NCBI GenBank assembly: GCA_949987565.1
Contig: OX465118.1
Coordinates: 4,368,538 to 4,432,537, forward strand
Length of the DNA: 64,000 bases
Reading direction: 5' to 3'
Source: Luidia sarsii
Taxonomy: Eukaryota > Echinodermata > Asteroidea > Paxillosida > Luidiidae
Below, piece after piece: positions 22,081 through 34,500 of the stretch. Below the pieces are notes generated by a model, which saw only the letters and a list, made by a program, of their open reading frames with translations, was not told the DNA's origin and did not search any database. A program made the translations under genes and the position numbers. Positions within the stretch are counted from its first letter, which is position 1. The number at the start of each line of letters is the position of its first letter.

Positions 22081-23940
22081 ACAAAAAAAGAACACTAGGT
22101 CTTTCAGAGATTTTTGGTGAAGAAAGACACCAAAGTGACCTACCATTATGGTAATTTGTGCCTATTGGCAGAAATTTGTATTCAAACAGCCTCCATGGCA
22201 CAGGACATAACTTTTCCTTATCACTACTGTGCCACATTGGCTCAAGCAAGCTCAGCATTTACTTCCTCAAATATAAAAAGCACCTGCTGACAGGATATAT
22301 ACACCAGAATAGCTTAAGTCACTTGCAGAGGGGTAATTCAATGTCAATTCATGGCAGTCAGTGTAGAGTTGGAGCTTTCTTCAAATATCTCAAGCACCAC
22401 TCAGTATTTAGCGAGGATGTCAAAGTCCACATTATGGTGATAAAAGTTTATGAATTTCTTAATGTTTTCTACTGTTTTACACTGCTTTTAAAACAGTCAA
22501 TATCAAGGCAATAGGTTCATATACCTCACCATGACCCATCACATTGGCTGCTCTAATCAAGTTTGATATCATAAAATGTCTGTGGTCTTGAAGGGAAGAC
22601 TGTCTATTACCAATATGCTTGTGTGAATGATGCAAAGGTAAGGAAAGTAATCATAACTGTACATTTAGTAAATCTCAACAATACTGTAATTGAACCTCAA
22701 GGATTTTGCTAAGTGAAATCGATATAAAATTGGGACCAAAAAAAGTACACAAATCGTCCCGATATAAGCCATAAGTATAAGCCACCAAAAAGCCACCAAA
22801 AACCTGAAACGGTCCCCGTTTCAGGTTTTTGGTGGCTTATACTGTACATTGTAATTTCACTTGGCACCAGCCCAGTAATTTATTTACAGAGTAAATGCAG
22901 CAGTGAAAGATTCTGGCATTGATATAAATGGTGTGTTGCGTCAAGGAGAATGTAATTCCATGAAGATTCTGTCCTTGCCTCACGAAAGATGTGAAATGCG
23001 TTATTGGCACTGCTTCAGAGAAGTACACAAAATATTGTCATCGTCATACTCATACAACCATCACACAATCACAATGGTATATCAATTTTACACATTGCTT
23101 TTATTAGCAGGGAATATATTATTTCTTGTCACTTTTGAAGGTGTTTTTTTTCCTTCTAAATATATGAATATGAGCTGTATCCCTATGCAGGTTTGCAATG
23201 AAATGACATGGGAGACATAATTAGTAATGCTCTAATTATCCAACAAAAAGACCGGGAACCCTACCGTAGAACAATTTTTGAAAATGGCAAAAAAAATCTG
23301 ACTGACCTGGACTTTGAATCCCAAAACTCTGGCTTAATGTACTAGAACTTTTAATTGGCTATTTTTCAAAACGCGCGTTCTATTAATAAAAGTTATCATG
23401 ATTATTTTTCTCTTATTAATCTCTGTGCTCATATCATCTTCAAATCAAGCACTTTGTTCAAAACTCCATTTCAAAGCACCAGTTATATAAAACCACCTTC
23501 ACATTTTTCTTATGCAAGTGCGGGTATGTGAAATATTTATAAACTTAGTGACTTTTTCCACAAATACTGTTGTGCTGTATTTTCTTTTTACACGGTTTTT
23601 GCTACTCATATTTTGTATTTTCTTTAATATTTTGTAAATCAAATAAACAAATACTATAACTGGAATTTACTTTGTGGTTAATGTCGGACCCTGTTAATTT
23701 ATTAGAAATTAGGAAGGGGAATTGGGTCCAACGAGTATTGATTCTGTTTTCCGATTTCCCTTAGCTTATCCATACATCCGACTTCCTTATTTGGAATGGC
23801 CGGAATGGCCACAGGGCATTCCGCTCCCCTGACACAAGACCCAAGCTTGACCATCGTATGACCATGTCCCATTGTCCAATCATGTGATGAAAGTGATTCC
23901 TTGGCATTGGAAAGGCTGATCACGCTATACCCCCGAAACG
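22081..23940. other. Intergenic AT-rich stretch
   Basis: No exon is recognised with confidence. A 22-bp perfect hairpin lies at 22791-22837. AATAAA at about 23643 could be a distal poly(A) signal for PLA2G12. Confidence 0.35.
22791..22837. repeat. Short perfect hairpin
   Basis: AGCCACCAAAAACCTGAAAC at the start pairs with its reverse complement across a 3-nt spacer (22-bp arms). A second AGCCACCAAAA precedes it. Confidence 0.85.
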
Positions 23941-23959
23941 TTTAGGCTATTCGTTAATT

Positions 23960-24088
23960 TCTGATTGGTTAATCCCCCATTCTTACGAAATTCGAGCAAT
24001 TGTCTTAGTCTTAGACCAATCAGAGCCGCCCCTCGTCCGAGCGCGTAATTTTCGCGACTTTATCCCCGGTCCTTCGCCGAGAATCCTC
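23960..24088 (+). promoter_or_regulatory. CCAAT-containing promoter-like region
   Basis: CTGATTGGTTAAT (inverted CCAAT) and AGACCAATCAGAGCCGCCCC lie just upstream of the exon-like repeat unit at 24089-24264. No TATA box is obvious. Function is inferred from position. Confidence 0.4.
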
Positions 24089-24264
24089 AGAAGCGAAGAA
24101 GACCTAGATGCGAGAGGATCTCGTCCGATAAGTGCTACCGTCTTGCACTTTTCCCCTCCGACTTCGAAGTTTGGGAACTCGCTGAACTCCCTATAGTTAA
24201 TTAGGTGTTCCCTTATAACTACCGGTACTCTCGCATCCCTTCACCCCGTGCTCTGTTGATACAG
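24089..24264 (+). other. Putative non-coding first exon (parent of retrocopies)
   Basis: AGAAGCGAAGAAGACCTAGATG to CTCTGTTGATACAG, followed by a strong donor GTAAGCGTCT. Copies at 24734 and 25767 continue past the same CAG directly into ACACTGTCCCCAGG, as expected of spliced transcripts. No long frame. Confidence 0.5.
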
Positions 24265-24733
24265 GTAAGCGTCTCCCTTATTATTGTATAAATGATGCGC
24301 CCAGGTGTTTGATGTGGTTTTGGTGTGACGTTGCCCAACGAGAGGCATGATGCTGTTCCCGACAGTATAGGGGCGAAAGTTCAGGCTATATTCGCCAATT
24401 GTAAACGCCACGTACATTCTGTATTCATATGTAAATAAGTTGAGCGTTCTCGAATGAGAATCATTATTGGAATCATCTATTCTCGTGTTTACTGTGCGAT
24501 GACCGTATAATTATTTCATTCCTGCATATTGGAAAGTTTTGGCATCCACGCTAGTTACGCTAATATAATTATACCTGAGTAGACCGGACTCAATTGAGAC
24601 GAAGTCCATTCCGCCATGCTTAGTCAACGTTTGACCTTGTTATTTAGTTGTAATTGTATACTTTTTAATTTGGTAAGCGATTTTAGTTTAGTATGCCCTA
24701 TAAAAGTATAATCCACCCGGTTGATCGAAATTG

Positions 24734-25186
24734 AGAAGCGAAGAAGACCTAGATGCGAGAGGATCTCGTCCGATAAGTGCCACCGTCTTGCACTTTTCCC
24801 CTCCGACTTCGAAGTTTGGGAACTCGCTGAACTCCCTAGTTACGTGTTCCCTTATAACTACTCTCGCATCCCTTCACTCCGTGCTCTGTTGATACAGACA
24901 CTGTCCCCAGGTCTCGCTTTGGAGAGCCGACCCGGTTCGCCTCTCAACCCGGCCCTTGCTTCTCGACCCCCCCCTTCCTGGTTGTCAACTCTCTTGGACG
25001 GACTGACGTTCAAGTTGCGGACGGACCCAGAGCCCATCTGCGTCACCCAAGTCCCATCGCTACGGCTAGTCCTTCTAAGGAGCTGCAACTCAGCTAAGAA
25101 GCCCCCCTTCATTTAATTTACTCAAAGCTTGTTGATTGTGTTTTTGTATTTCTTGTGTACTTTTTGGATTCTCCGGCGGTAGTGAA
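24734..25186 (+). repeat. Intron-less copy 2 of the 24089 transcript unit
   Basis: Matches 24089-24264 up to CAG at 24897, then continues with sequence absent from copy 1 (ACACTGTCCCCAGGTCTCGC onward), shared with copy 3. It joins a gypsy fragment at about 25186. Frames here are not convincingly protein coding. Confidence 0.7.
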
Positions 25187-25763
25187 TTGACGACCGCCAA
25201 GCTCGATGCTAGTGGTCACCGATGGTTTGCTGCGTTGGCGAATTTTGTTTTTGTCATAAAATATCGTCCAGGTGACAAAAAGGCCGACGCAGATGGGCTA
25301 TCCCGGCGGCCACAACCTCCTCCCGGAGTGGATGCGGAGTCAGTAGAGACGGAAGAGAAAATAGACCGTCTAAAGCATCGAGCCGAGCATAGCGATGAAC
25401 ACGGTATCTGCTCCCGAGATGTGTTCCGAGCCATTTGCCAGAGACATTGTGTCAGTCTACCGATTGCGACCTTAGATGTTGACGAGCCAGCCCTGGTTGA
25501 GAGTCCGACTGACTCCCCACAAGCAATCCCTCCGGACTTTGCTAACCACACATCTTTGCCGACGATGTCCCGTGCAGAGTGGCGAAGGTTTCAGAGGGAG
25601 GATGTTGCAATGAGGCAAGTCCTACAGTGATTGCAAGAAGGTGAAAATCCCAAGGGTGAAAAGGAGAAGAGAATTGCTTCGAGAGGCGCAACTTCTTCTT
25701 CGCCATTGGGACAACCTGGAAACTTGCGATGGTGTTTTGTACCGGAAGAGCACCACTGGATAT
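25186..25763 (+). pseudogene. Ty3/gypsy pol fragment (RNase H end to integrase start)
   Basis: LTTAKLDASGHRWFAALANF then VIKYRPGDKKADADGLSRRP is the classic C-terminal RNase H/connection segment of Ty3/gypsy pol. A linker follows to a stop at 25630. In another frame, LLLRHWDNLETCDGVLYRKS resembles the region before the integrase zinc finger. There are no flanking LTRs of its own. It is trapped between two copies of an unrelated repeat unit. Confidence 0.8.
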
Positions 25764-25766
25764 GGT

Positions 25767-26149
25767 CGAAGTTTGGGAATTCGCTGAACTCCCTAGTTAG
25801 GTGTTCCCTTATAACTACTCTCGCATCCCATCACTCCGTGCTCTGTTGATACAGACACTGTCCCCAGGTCTCGCTTTGGAGAGCCGACCCAGTTCACCTC
25901 TCTCCCGGCCCTTGCTTCTCGACCCCCCCCCCCCTTCCTGGTTGTCAACTCTCTTGGACGGACTGACGTTCAAGTTGCGGACGGACCCAGAGCCCATCTG
26001 CGTCACCCAAGTCCCATCGCTACGGCTAGTCCTTCTAAGGAGCTGCAACTCAGCTAAGAAGCCCCCCTTCATTTAATTTACTCAAAGCTTGTTGATTGTG
26101 TTTTTGTATTTCTTGTGTACTTTTTTGGATTCTCCGGTGGTGGTGAATT
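25767..26149 (+). repeat. Intron-less copy 3 of the 24089 transcript unit
   Basis: Starts at CGAAGTTTGGGAATTCGCTG, so it is 5'-truncated against copy 2, and then follows it closely through CAG|ACACTG (25854/25855) to GGATTCTCCGGTGGTGGTGAATT. The two copies differ at scattered bases and in the length of a poly-C run. Confidence 0.7.
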
Positions 26150-27464
26150 TCCGTTGCCTGATCCATTCTGGTATTTCCCTTGACTTGTGTTGGGTCGTTG
26201 CGATATTAAAAGTTTCGGGATAAGAACCACTGTAGTTTTCAAATAGTTATTTTCTTTTCTTGAATGTATAATTGTATGTGAACCCACTGTGTAAATTCGA
26301 TTCAGTAATAACAATTGAGCAAACTCCGAACACACAAACAGACGCAGGACCCCAGACTCTACTTGGGACCATCCTGTGTCTACATTAATAAAAATAGCAA
26401 GCATTGCTTGTATGAATTGAATGGTAAATTTGGTTTTAACCATACAGTATTTCACCATTCCTGTATTTATACCTGCATTAATAATGCCTAAAACAGATCG
26501 ACAGACCAGACCCTCAGTAATGATAATTCCAGTTCTTATAGTTCAAATGACAATTCTTATAGATTTAATGACAGTTCTTATACATCAAATCAAAATAATG
26601 TAACTAACAAACCACTAATTATAATTCTACATAAAACAATCCTATCATGTACTGTACATGTGTAGTTCTCAATGTATGTTGTAAACAATAAACATCTCAC
26701 CCAATTGAAAAACATACAAAATTTAAACATGTGACTGCCATTACTTTGTAATGTACTGTACATGACACCCAATAATCTAAAAATATAAGGTCTGGTCGTT
26801 TTTTGGTGAACTCATACCATTAACTGACAATTTCGTTGTGACAACAGATATGATAACTAATGGTTAGAACCCATTTGTTTGATATATTCATTTACATTGA
26901 ACTTTTCATGTATCATAGGATTCAACGTGTACGTACAATCCAAGTACATGATAGTGGCTGAGTGTTGAGTGGTAGGTGTAGATGTAATGGTGTTGGGGAG
27001 GGGGAAAGACCCAATAACTTCGCAATCGAGACCGAGACTAGCCCTCCCAAGACAGAGACACTGATAGGTCGAGAGCAAGGCCTGAACAAGGTCCGGAGAC
27101 CTGCAACACTGACATGTATATGTCAACACTGAATGTGATGCCATTGTTAGCATGACTACAGACTTTTTAAACAGCAAGTGTACACTAATTTGCAATTATT
27201 CTTGTACCATTACCATGAAACCTGCCAAAATCTACTTTCACGGACATTTTTAAAAAGGCATTGTATGATTTAAATAAATCAATTAATAAATCAAAGTATG
27301 ACTTGTTCACTATTTGAAACTTCACTTTGAATACTAATTTACTAAGAATCAAAAAATTAGCAATTTACATTAATGTATGCCTATGAAAGATATATCGTAT
27401 ATACATGTTCAGGTAAGGTTTGAAAATGCCATGGAAGTGGTATGAACTATACCTTCATCTCAAT
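26150..27464. other. Intergenic stretch between retrocopies and the NF-kB 3' end
   Basis: No exon is recognised. A short imperfect tandem (CAGTTCTTATANNTCAAATGA) lies at about 26528-26590. Confidence 0.35.
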
Positions 27465-27470
27465 TTTATT
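27465..27470 (-). terminator. Candidate poly(A) signal of the NF-kB gene
   Basis: TTTATT on the plus strand reads AATAAA on the minus strand, about 900 nt past the NF-kB stop. The 3' UTR would contain the MITE at 27630-28009. Not proven. Confidence 0.3.
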
Positions 27471-27629
27471 GAAAGATGTACACACTTTTCCCCCCCAAAA
27501 CGAGTAAATGAAAGCATTGTTATTTAATGGCGTCACCTATCTACCCAATGATGGAACATGCAGAATTGCAGATGCTTTGAGGAAATCAGCAAACATTTTA
27601 AATAATCATATAAAATATAAACCACACAG

Positions 27630-28009
27630 TTTAAAGCCCCTACACAACATTGGTCAAGGTCAAAGTATAGCATCCATACGTTGTCTGATCCGATATATGC
27701 ATGAAATAGCACACCTGTGAAAATTTCAGCTCAATCAGTCAACTGAGTCTTGAAAAAAACGTGAAAAACGCTTCACTTGTTTTGCGAAAATGCAGCATTC
27801 AACGCCGTAATGTTCCGAAAAATAGTTTAGATCTCGGTGAGACATAAACTATTTCTTTTACTCATTTCTCCCAAAATACAACATTTTAGGCTGAAATATT
27901 TCAGTGAGAGCTTTCTACTATAACAATCTTTACAAACTGTATAAGTTTCATGTAAATCTGTGAACATTTCTGTTTTTAGATCTTACCAATGTTGTGTAGG
28001 GGCTTTAAA
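27630..28009. mobile_element. TTAA-type MITE, full length
   Basis: TTTAAAGCCCCTACACAACATTGG at the left and CCAATGTTGTGTAGGGGCTTTAAA at the right. About 380 bp, non-coding, with a TTAA target-site pattern. A truncated copy is at 19525-19820. Confidence 0.88.
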
Positions 28010-28368
28010 CCAAAAATAGTACACATAAATTAAACAATAAGCCCTAAACATGGCACACAAAGACAAAGCCACTACAACATCGTTCAGTAAGCCATGGTTG
28101 TTGTTAGTATTAGCTTCCTGGGTACATGCATCATTATGTAGTGAACAGTGATACACTAAATGAAATTATGCAAAATGAAAAATGGTTTTCAAGATGTACC
28201 TTCTTTAACAAGTCAAAACATGTCAAACAAATTGATGAAAAAATGACTGGGAACTTTTGAACAAATTTTTAAAAATGGCAAAGAAAACTTCAAAACATGA
28301 AGAAAAGTCAAAATATGTTAAAATTGTACTGTACATTCATGTGACCTTTCTAAGTATATTCCATGCAT

Positions 28369-28517
28369 TCATTTACACTGGATGTCCCTGTAAGAAGACT
28401 GAACGGACTTGCCACAAGGTGTTGATGTAGACATTGACGTAATGTGCATTGACTGCAGGGATGATGCCAAGCCTGAGTCTACTTGAGATACATGGTTGGT
28501 TCCTACACACAGGGTAC
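28369..28517 (-). CDS. NFKB1: NF-kB exon 17: C-terminal tail with DSGLAS
   Basis: Acceptor [29 protein letters not shown], then a Ser/Thr-rich end and TGA at 28369-28371. DSGLAS (28462-28479) fits the DSGxxS phosphodegron read by beta-TrCP. The correct frame follows from the exon 16 phase; the unspliced frame is different. Confidence 0.85.
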
Positions 28518-31500
28518 CTGAGAACAAACATGTTCATGATAATGAAATTAATCACTTCTGATAAATTGATGTCCTTTAGCATTAAAAGAAACTTTAAGCA
28601 ACATATTAAAGACAAATGGCTACTGACCTTTTTTTGAAGGCATGTTTAATTCTTCAATCACATTCAGCGCATCGTCACGATTTAAGCTTTTTAAAACTGT
28701 CTTTAATTCAGAAATGGTACCATCCATGGCCTGTTTATTATAAATGAGAAATAAATGTATTCTAAAAATGCAAGTTCTTTACAACACAAATGAGCAAAAT
28801 TGAGCCAAAAGTGTACAAATAAAGAGTAATCAAGATGATGGCACCTCACCTCATACTGATCGAGCAATATGCTAGTGGGACTATCAAATTGCTTCAGCTG
28901 GTTGATCATATTTCCAAGGCCTAGCCTGTCAGCCAGAGACACCCAGTCCTTATGAGGGTTGACCTCATCCAACAAGGACTCCAATTTTCGACGAACAAGT
29001 GAATTAAGTCTGTTCAAATCACCACTGAGAAACACTGAAGAAGTGCTGGAGGTCGACTGATAGCCAGCATCAGAGCTAAACTGTGGATACATCCCACTCT
29101 TCTGTGGCTTGGATTCTAGGCCAGATGAACAGCGGGTGTCTAATGAGTGCAAATTACTGGCAATGTATGGATCACCCTTCAAGATGTCAACCATCTGTAT
29201 AGGAACATAAATAAGTGCCACTTGATCAATAAATATTTTTCACATTAAATTTTGAACATTCATTTGTTTTGGTCAAAATTGCTTTAAAAAAAAAGATCTT
29301 CAAACTGACAATGCAAATCCTAAATTATTAATTTTTTTTTAGTAAAACTTTCATTAGCGAAAGGTTATTAAAGGTAAGTAATGAATGACATGAATTAATC
29401 AAGTCGACTATTTGGGAGGCCACCATCTAAGGACTGAATACTTCAGATGGGAGAGCAATGGCATGCAAAACCAGAGGTCTCCTAGTTCAAATCCCGGTGC
29501 AATCAAAGTTTTCTTTGCCATTTTTAAAATTTGTTCCCGATAAGTTTTTCATTGATTGTGACTTGAATTGAAAAAGCTACATTCACTTTGTGTGAATAGC
29601 ACTACAATCAAAACAAGAAAAATCATGATTCAGAAAATGAGCATGAAATACAAAAGCTCATAAAAGTTACATTTTCAACAATGATCCCTTAGCTCCTGTA
29701 GCCAGGTTTACAACAATTCGTTGTTTGCATCTGAATGAAAGCGGGGATGTGATACCTGGAAATATATGGTAGTTAATGGTTGAATTGCTTCTTAGTGGCG
29801 CCCCATCCTGGGAAATATAGTGACTATTAGGGAAGGCTACTATCTAAGGGCTGGATACGGTAGCTCAGATGGGAGGAGTGCTGGTATGCAAAACCAGAGG
29901 TCTTGGGTTTAATCCCGGTTCAGTCAAAGTTTGTTTTCTTTGCCATTTTTAAAAATTTGTTCAAAAGTTCCCTGTCAGTTTTTCATTGATTTGTTTGACA
30001 CAATTTTCTGATAGCCATCCAGCCCTTAGATAGTAGCTTTCACAGTCAACTAGTCTTTGCCGGGCCGCAGGATGGGGGCGCCAGTCAGGAGCATTCAATC
30101 ATTAACTGCCTTACCTCTCCTGGGATCATACTCCCATTTTCATTAATATGCAAATGATATTTAGATGTACACAATGTAAGGAGTGTCAGGAGTGTCACCA
30201 TTCAGCTTTCTGGATATTAACCACTATGCGCCGGCGTTTTTCCAGTGCTCATGACTGCCAAGCAGGTTTTTTTTTAACAATGAGTCATTTTCAAACCTCG
30301 CTAAAACAATCAGAACAATATATTTCTGTGAAATAAATCAATAAGGGTTTACTATGGGTACAAGAGAGTAAAACTTGGCACAATTCAGACATTGGTGTGG
30401 CTTTTGTCAAGAGATTATCCATTCAAAAAAGGGCACATTGTGCATAGTCAATGGATCGTAGTGCGACTTGTGTCTGTGTGTGTGCGTGTACAACACCAAC
30501 GGTCCCTGACCGCACACTAGCCCCCACTACAGGCAGTCAAATCTTTTAGTTGGTCGCCTAACAGAGCGTACAGATTGCGGTGAAGAATGCGGGCGGCATT
30601 CCACTACCTGACTGACGACCATATGGCTGTGTGGCATGCCAACACAATGTCTCCCGCGAGCTATCAGCAGCAGCGTGCTTTCCCTCGATCATCCACAGTA
30701 AAGGTCCCACAATAGCACAATGTTTGCCGCAAATTCATTGCAATTCATGTGGCAGCTTGCGTCAAAATGGGTCTTAGTCATGATTCATATTGATTTGTTC
30801 TAAGCTGAAAAGAGTTTGTTTAAAATGTGGACAATAGTGGTGCCCGGATTCAGAGGGCCCCGTCGCATAGTAAAACATAAAAGTTAGTGGGCTCGACGTT
30901 TCAATCCTAGCAGGACCTTTCTCAAAGGCAGAGTGACAAGGACAAAACAGATACAGGTACAAGAAGGAAGGGTGAAGAGAGTGAATAGGACACGGATGCA
31001 AAACTAAGGACAAACAGAAAAGCTGGTATTGGTAGGGTGAGATCAAAGGGAAGGGCAAGGAGTAGGGTAGGGATTGGTGAGAAGAGGGGGAAAGATCAAA
31101 GTGTGGAGGAGTGAACATAAAAGAAGGATTATCAGAAAGCATGTATGGTGTTAGTCATTACCCTCCTGGATGTTGAGACCATGTGGTTGAATAGTCCAAA
31201 GACACTTCATCCACATTTTCTCACAGCTAAGCCAGACAGCATCACTACAGTGACCAAGGGATTCTATGCCCAGTACACTCATATCTGATTTCGAATGATC
31301 AGGGAGATTGAAGGGACAGGGGTGTCCATTTTACCGGTTTTGATTGCAGACCTATGGCCATAGATATGTTTTGAGCGGGTGTTTTTGGTCGCGCCAACAT
31401 ACTGAACATTACAAACTCTGCAAGATATGAGGTATATGATGTTTGAGGTAGTGCAAGTAATAGAGCCATAGGTGATGTGGGTAGTTCCAGAAGAATGTCC

Positions 31501-34500
31501 ATTGAAAGAGTCTATTTCCTTGACGTGTCTTTCAAACAATGCATTTCGAGGTACACTTGAATGTACCAAATTTGGTGGAGTGTCCAAAGGGGGAACCTCT
31601 GCTCCGATAATTAAGTCACGCAGGTTACGGGGGCGCCTGAAAACCAAAACAGGCGAGTTTGGAATGGCATCAGCAAGTGTGGAGAATATAATGGTTTTCC
31701 TTAGTTATCTTCCTGAGAGGAGAAAGAAGGGTGGTAGGAAGTAACTAAGGGAACCTTGGGATTGCCCTTGGGACCTGGTGACTTTTGTTTGAGTGCCGAA
31801 CTTCTGGGAATGGAATAAACTTTAGCAATGGAGTTCTTCACTTGGCGAGAACTATAGCCTCTAGCACCCAAGTTACTGGCCAATACTCGTGTATGGCAGC
31901 GAAAGTCAGACTCATTGGAACACATGAGGGCCTGGCTGTAAGCTATACCAGTCTTACAGTGTCTGGGATGACAACTGGAGGCATGGATGTTGAATGATGA
32001 GTGTAGGTGGGCTTAGAATACAAGTCAGTAGTAAGTGTGGTGAGGTCTAGTAAACCCAACGGCGCTCCGATTTCGGAGGCCCCAGCGTGAAGTGGTTAAA
32101 CTGGTTTTACTCCGGATTTTGGACCTACATTTATAATGAACAAATTTATCATTTTATGCTGAGACTGATCGGAATATTTACCCTCTCTGTTTGCGCTAAG
32201 TCCATTGATGTTTTCCCACACACTTCCTTCACCTCCTCTTCAGGTATCTCCTGTTTATATTCCATCCCTGACTTGTCTAGGTTGTTATCTCCTTCCTCTA
32301 TGGTCTCATCAGAGGTGTCATAGCTTTCAATGTATGGGTCAGCCCCTGCAGTGATAAGTACAGCAGCAACAGCCATGTAATCCAAACTAGATGCAAGGTG
32401 AAGGGCTGTGTCCCCAGCAAATGTCTGTAAGTGGATGTCACAGTCTGCATCAGTGATGAGATAACTAAGGAGAGCAAAGTTCTCCTGTTCTACTGCGTAG
32501 TGAAGAGGAGTTCGACCACTCTTGCCATCCTACAGAAAAATGACAAAATATATTTAATTTATTCAATTCAATAAAACACTTTTACGGTATCTAGTTAGTC
32601 TTTTTGAAAAATGTCCCTCAGGCTTTACACATAATGAAATATACTAATTCAGTGGAACACTTTCTGCTATGAGCTAATGGACCACTTGATCAACTAGTAC
32701 AACATTAGAAATGGATCTCTTGTGCTACAAGCTTGAAGAGCTGAGGGATGGCCTTGGCTGTGCTACTAATCTATATGATCGAGTGACTGGCCCAATGGTC
32801 TAGTGGATCGCTTGTACTATTAGCCTAATTGTCTAGTCAGCTAGTGGATCACTTGTACTGCTGGCACAATGGTCTAGTGGATCACTTGTACAACTAGCCC
32901 AATGGTCTAGTCAGCTAGTGGATCACTTGTACTACTGGTCCTCTAGTCAGCTAGTGGATCGCTTGTACAACTAGCCCAATGGTCTAGTGGGTCGCTTGTA
33001 CAACTAGCCCAATGGTCTAGTGGATCACTGGTACAACTATCCCAATGGTCTAGTGGATCGCTTGTACAACTAGCCCAAAGGTCTAGTGGATCGCTTGTAC
33101 AACTAGCCCAATGGTCTAGTGGATCGCTTGTACAACTAGCCCAATGGTCTGGTGGATCACTTGTACAACTAGCCCAATGGTCTAGTGGATTGCTTGTACT
33201 ACTAGCCTAAAGGTCAAGTGGATCACTTGTACTACTAGCCCAATGCTCTAGTCAGGTAGTGGATCACTTGTACTACATGTACTGGTCCTCTAGTCAGCTT
33301 GTGGATCACATGTACTACTGGTCCAATGGTTTATAGGATTGCTTGTACTATTAGCCTAATGGTCTAGTCAGCTAGTAGATCACTTGTACTACTGGTCCAA
33401 TGGTCTAATTGATCACTTGTACTACTGGTCCATTGGTCTAGTGAATAACTTGTACTACTGGTCCAATGGTCTAGTGGATCACTTGTACTACTGGTCCAAT
33501 GGTCTAGTGAACCACTTGTACTACTATTAACCTAATGGTCTAGTCAGCTAGTGGATTGTTTGTACTACTGGCCCAATGTTCTAGTGGATTGTTTGTACTA
33601 CTAGCCTAATGGTCTAGTGGATCGCTTGTACAACTAGCCCGATGGTCTAGTGGATCACTTGTACAACTAGCCCAATGGTCTAGTGGATCACTTGTACAAC
33701 TAGCCCAATGGTCTAGTGGATCGCTTGTACTACACGCCCAATGGTCTAGTGGATCCCTTGTACTACCAGCCTTATGGTCTAGTGGATCGCTTGTACAACT
33801 AGCCCAATGGTCTAGTGGACCACTTGTACTACTATTAACCTAATGGTCTAGTCAGCTAGTGGATTGTTTGTACTACTGGCCCAATGTTCTAGTGGATTGT
33901 TTGTACTACTAGCCTAATGGTCTAATTGATCACTTGTACTACTGGTCCATTGGTCTAGTGAATAACTTGTACTACTGGTCCAATGGTCTAGTGGATCACT
34001 TGTACTACTGGTCCAATGGTCTAGTGAACCACTTGTACTACTATTAACCTAATGGTCTAGTCAGCTAGTGGATTGTTTGTACTACTGGCCCAATGTTCTA
34101 GTGGATTGTTTGTACTACTAGCCTAATGGTCTAGTGGATCGCTTGTACAACTAGCCCGATGGTCTAGTGGATCACTTGTACAACTAGCCCAATGGTCTAG
34201 TGGATCACTTGTACAACTAGCCCAATGGTCTAGTGGATCGCTTGTACTACACGCCCAATGGTCTAGTGGATCCCTTGTACTACCAGCCTTATGGTCTAGT
34301 GGATCGCTTGTACAACTAGCCCAATGGTCTAGTGGATCGCTTGTACAACTAGCCCAATGGTCTAGTGGATCGTTTGTACAACTATCCCAATGGTCTAGTG
34401 GATCGCTTGTACAACTAGCCCAATGGTCTAGTGGATCGCTTGTACAACTAGCCCAATGGTCTAGTGGATCGCTTGTACAACTAGCCCAATGGTCTAGTGG

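Noticed and set aside
22903..23220. 105-codon frame after a possible acceptor
   Set aside because: A polypyrimidine/AG lies before it, but no matching exon or recognisable domain was found. It is probably PLA2G12 3' or intergenic sequence.
24721..25116. 131-codon open frame and its minus-strand partner
   Set aside because: It spans the proposed splice junction of a retrocopied non-coding unit. Copy 3 keeps only part of the frame and copy 1 none. No recognisable domain.
28373..28615. Open frame overlapping the last NF-kB exon
   Set aside because: It runs through the intron in another phase. The frame fixed by exon 16 gives the DSGLAS tail and a stop at 28369.
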